Below, in pieces: positions 63,723 to 64,000 of a stretch of 64,000 nucleotides of DNA. The notes beneath the pieces were generated by a model, which was not told where the DNA came from, did not search any database, and saw only the letters and a program-made list of their open reading frames with translations. This stretch comes from Basidiobolus meristosporus CBS 931.73. Lineage: Eukaryota > Basidiobolomycota > Basidiobolomycetes > Basidiobolales > Basidiobolaceae. The stretch covers positions 104,004 through 168,003 of the forward strand of contig MCFE01000111.1 of assembly GCA_002104905.1 (NCBI GenBank). Reading direction: 5' to 3'. Position 1 is the first letter of the stretch. Each line of letters starts with the position of its first letter. Position numbers and translations under genes: made by a program.

Positions 63723-64000
63723 TGTTGTAAGAGTCTTGGAGATATTGGAAGTGATTGGGAGAACAAGTAGATTATGTGGTTTTCACTTAATGATTTATTG
63801 AATGTAAAAGTGGTATTTATACTTTTACCTGGTCTTGGCATTACAAACATGTAGAATAGGTTAAGGAAGGTCCCAAGAACATGTATGCAAAGTTTGGGGC
63901 TGTTTGGACAACTTTGAGAATTTTCATGTTCTGGGTACCTGGTATTTTGGTGAAAATATTCTAAGTAAATCCCGACAAGGAATTTGGTCAGTATTCTCTA
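63723..64000 (-). repeat. 5' LTR of the copia element, first 278 bp in + strand order
   Basis: It starts TGTTGTAAGAGTCTTGG and matches the 3' LTR with three mismatches before the window ends. About 71 bp are missing. Confidence 0.95.

Larger units (their letters stand above)
59387..64000 (-). mobile_element. Ty1/copia LTR retrotransposon, nearly complete (5' LTR truncated by window end)
   Basis: On the minus strand the order is 5' LTR (63723 to beyond 64000), primer-binding site, one gag-pol frame, polypurine tract, 3' LTR (59387-59735). The LTRs share TGTTGTAA/TTACAACA ends. Over the 278 bp visible in both, I count three mismatches, so insertion was recent. All catalytic motifs are intact. 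The left flank is GTCTC; the matching right-hand duplication lies outside the window. Confidence 0.95.

Overview
The window is nuclear DNA from an intron-rich fungus. Most genes carry short introns (about 45-130 nt) with GT/AG ends and CTAAC- or CTGAC-like branch sites. The gene set is fungal: Elp5, Irc22/TRAP-alpha, Yos9, Utp14, Rrn11-like, Ssu1-like, Cox7, PKA and peroxisomal carnitine acetyltransferase. Several proteins (Pch2/TRIP13, the RINT1-type tether, a TPX2-like protein, a MOCS2B-type molybdopterin synthase) look closer to animal forms than to baker's yeast forms. This suggests an early-diverging or non-reduced fungal lineage, but the sequence alone does not fix the species.

Layout. 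1-12,950: the 3' end of a RINT1/Tip20 gene, a secreted Gly/Gln/Ser-repeat protein, the PKA catalytic subunit, carnitine acetyltransferase, a divergent pair of LysP-like amino-acid permeases, and an eight-exon Rrn11-like gene with one apparent frameshift. 13,100-24,650: a Na,K-ATPase-type P-type ATPase, COX7, an ANKRD13-like protein, a DUF726/TMCO4-like hydrolase and a mitochondrial thioredoxin. 25,000-37,550: a dense block of housekeeping genes (PCH2, ELP5, YOS9, MOCS2B, IRC22, a TPX2-like gene, UTP14), nearly all split by small introns; I rebuilt the exon structures by hand. 38,500-51,115: five tandem SSU1-like sulfite/dicarboxylate exporter genes, all on the + strand. The last three are almost identical in coding sequence, but their distal spacers have diverged. 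Between copies 1 and 2 lies a cluster of solo LTRs, including a nested pair, with intact 5-bp target-site duplications. 52,320-57,165: an MRP/YCF1-type ABC transporter. 57,165-64,000: an AT-rich stretch with a decayed, possibly LINE-like reading frame, interrupted by a nearly complete and recent Ty1/copia element of the same LTR family. Its 5' LTR runs off the window end.

How the parts relate. The housekeeping genes are unrelated neighbours with no operon logic. The notable architecture is the transport and detoxification half: five tandem Ssu1-like exporters and an ABCC pump, flanked and punctuated by one active-looking copia family. This is consistent with a repeat-rich, rapidly changing segment in which exporter dosage has been amplified and homogenised. 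The copia element appears to use a half-molecule of initiator tRNA-Met as primer, and its primer-binding site contains a possible gag start codon.
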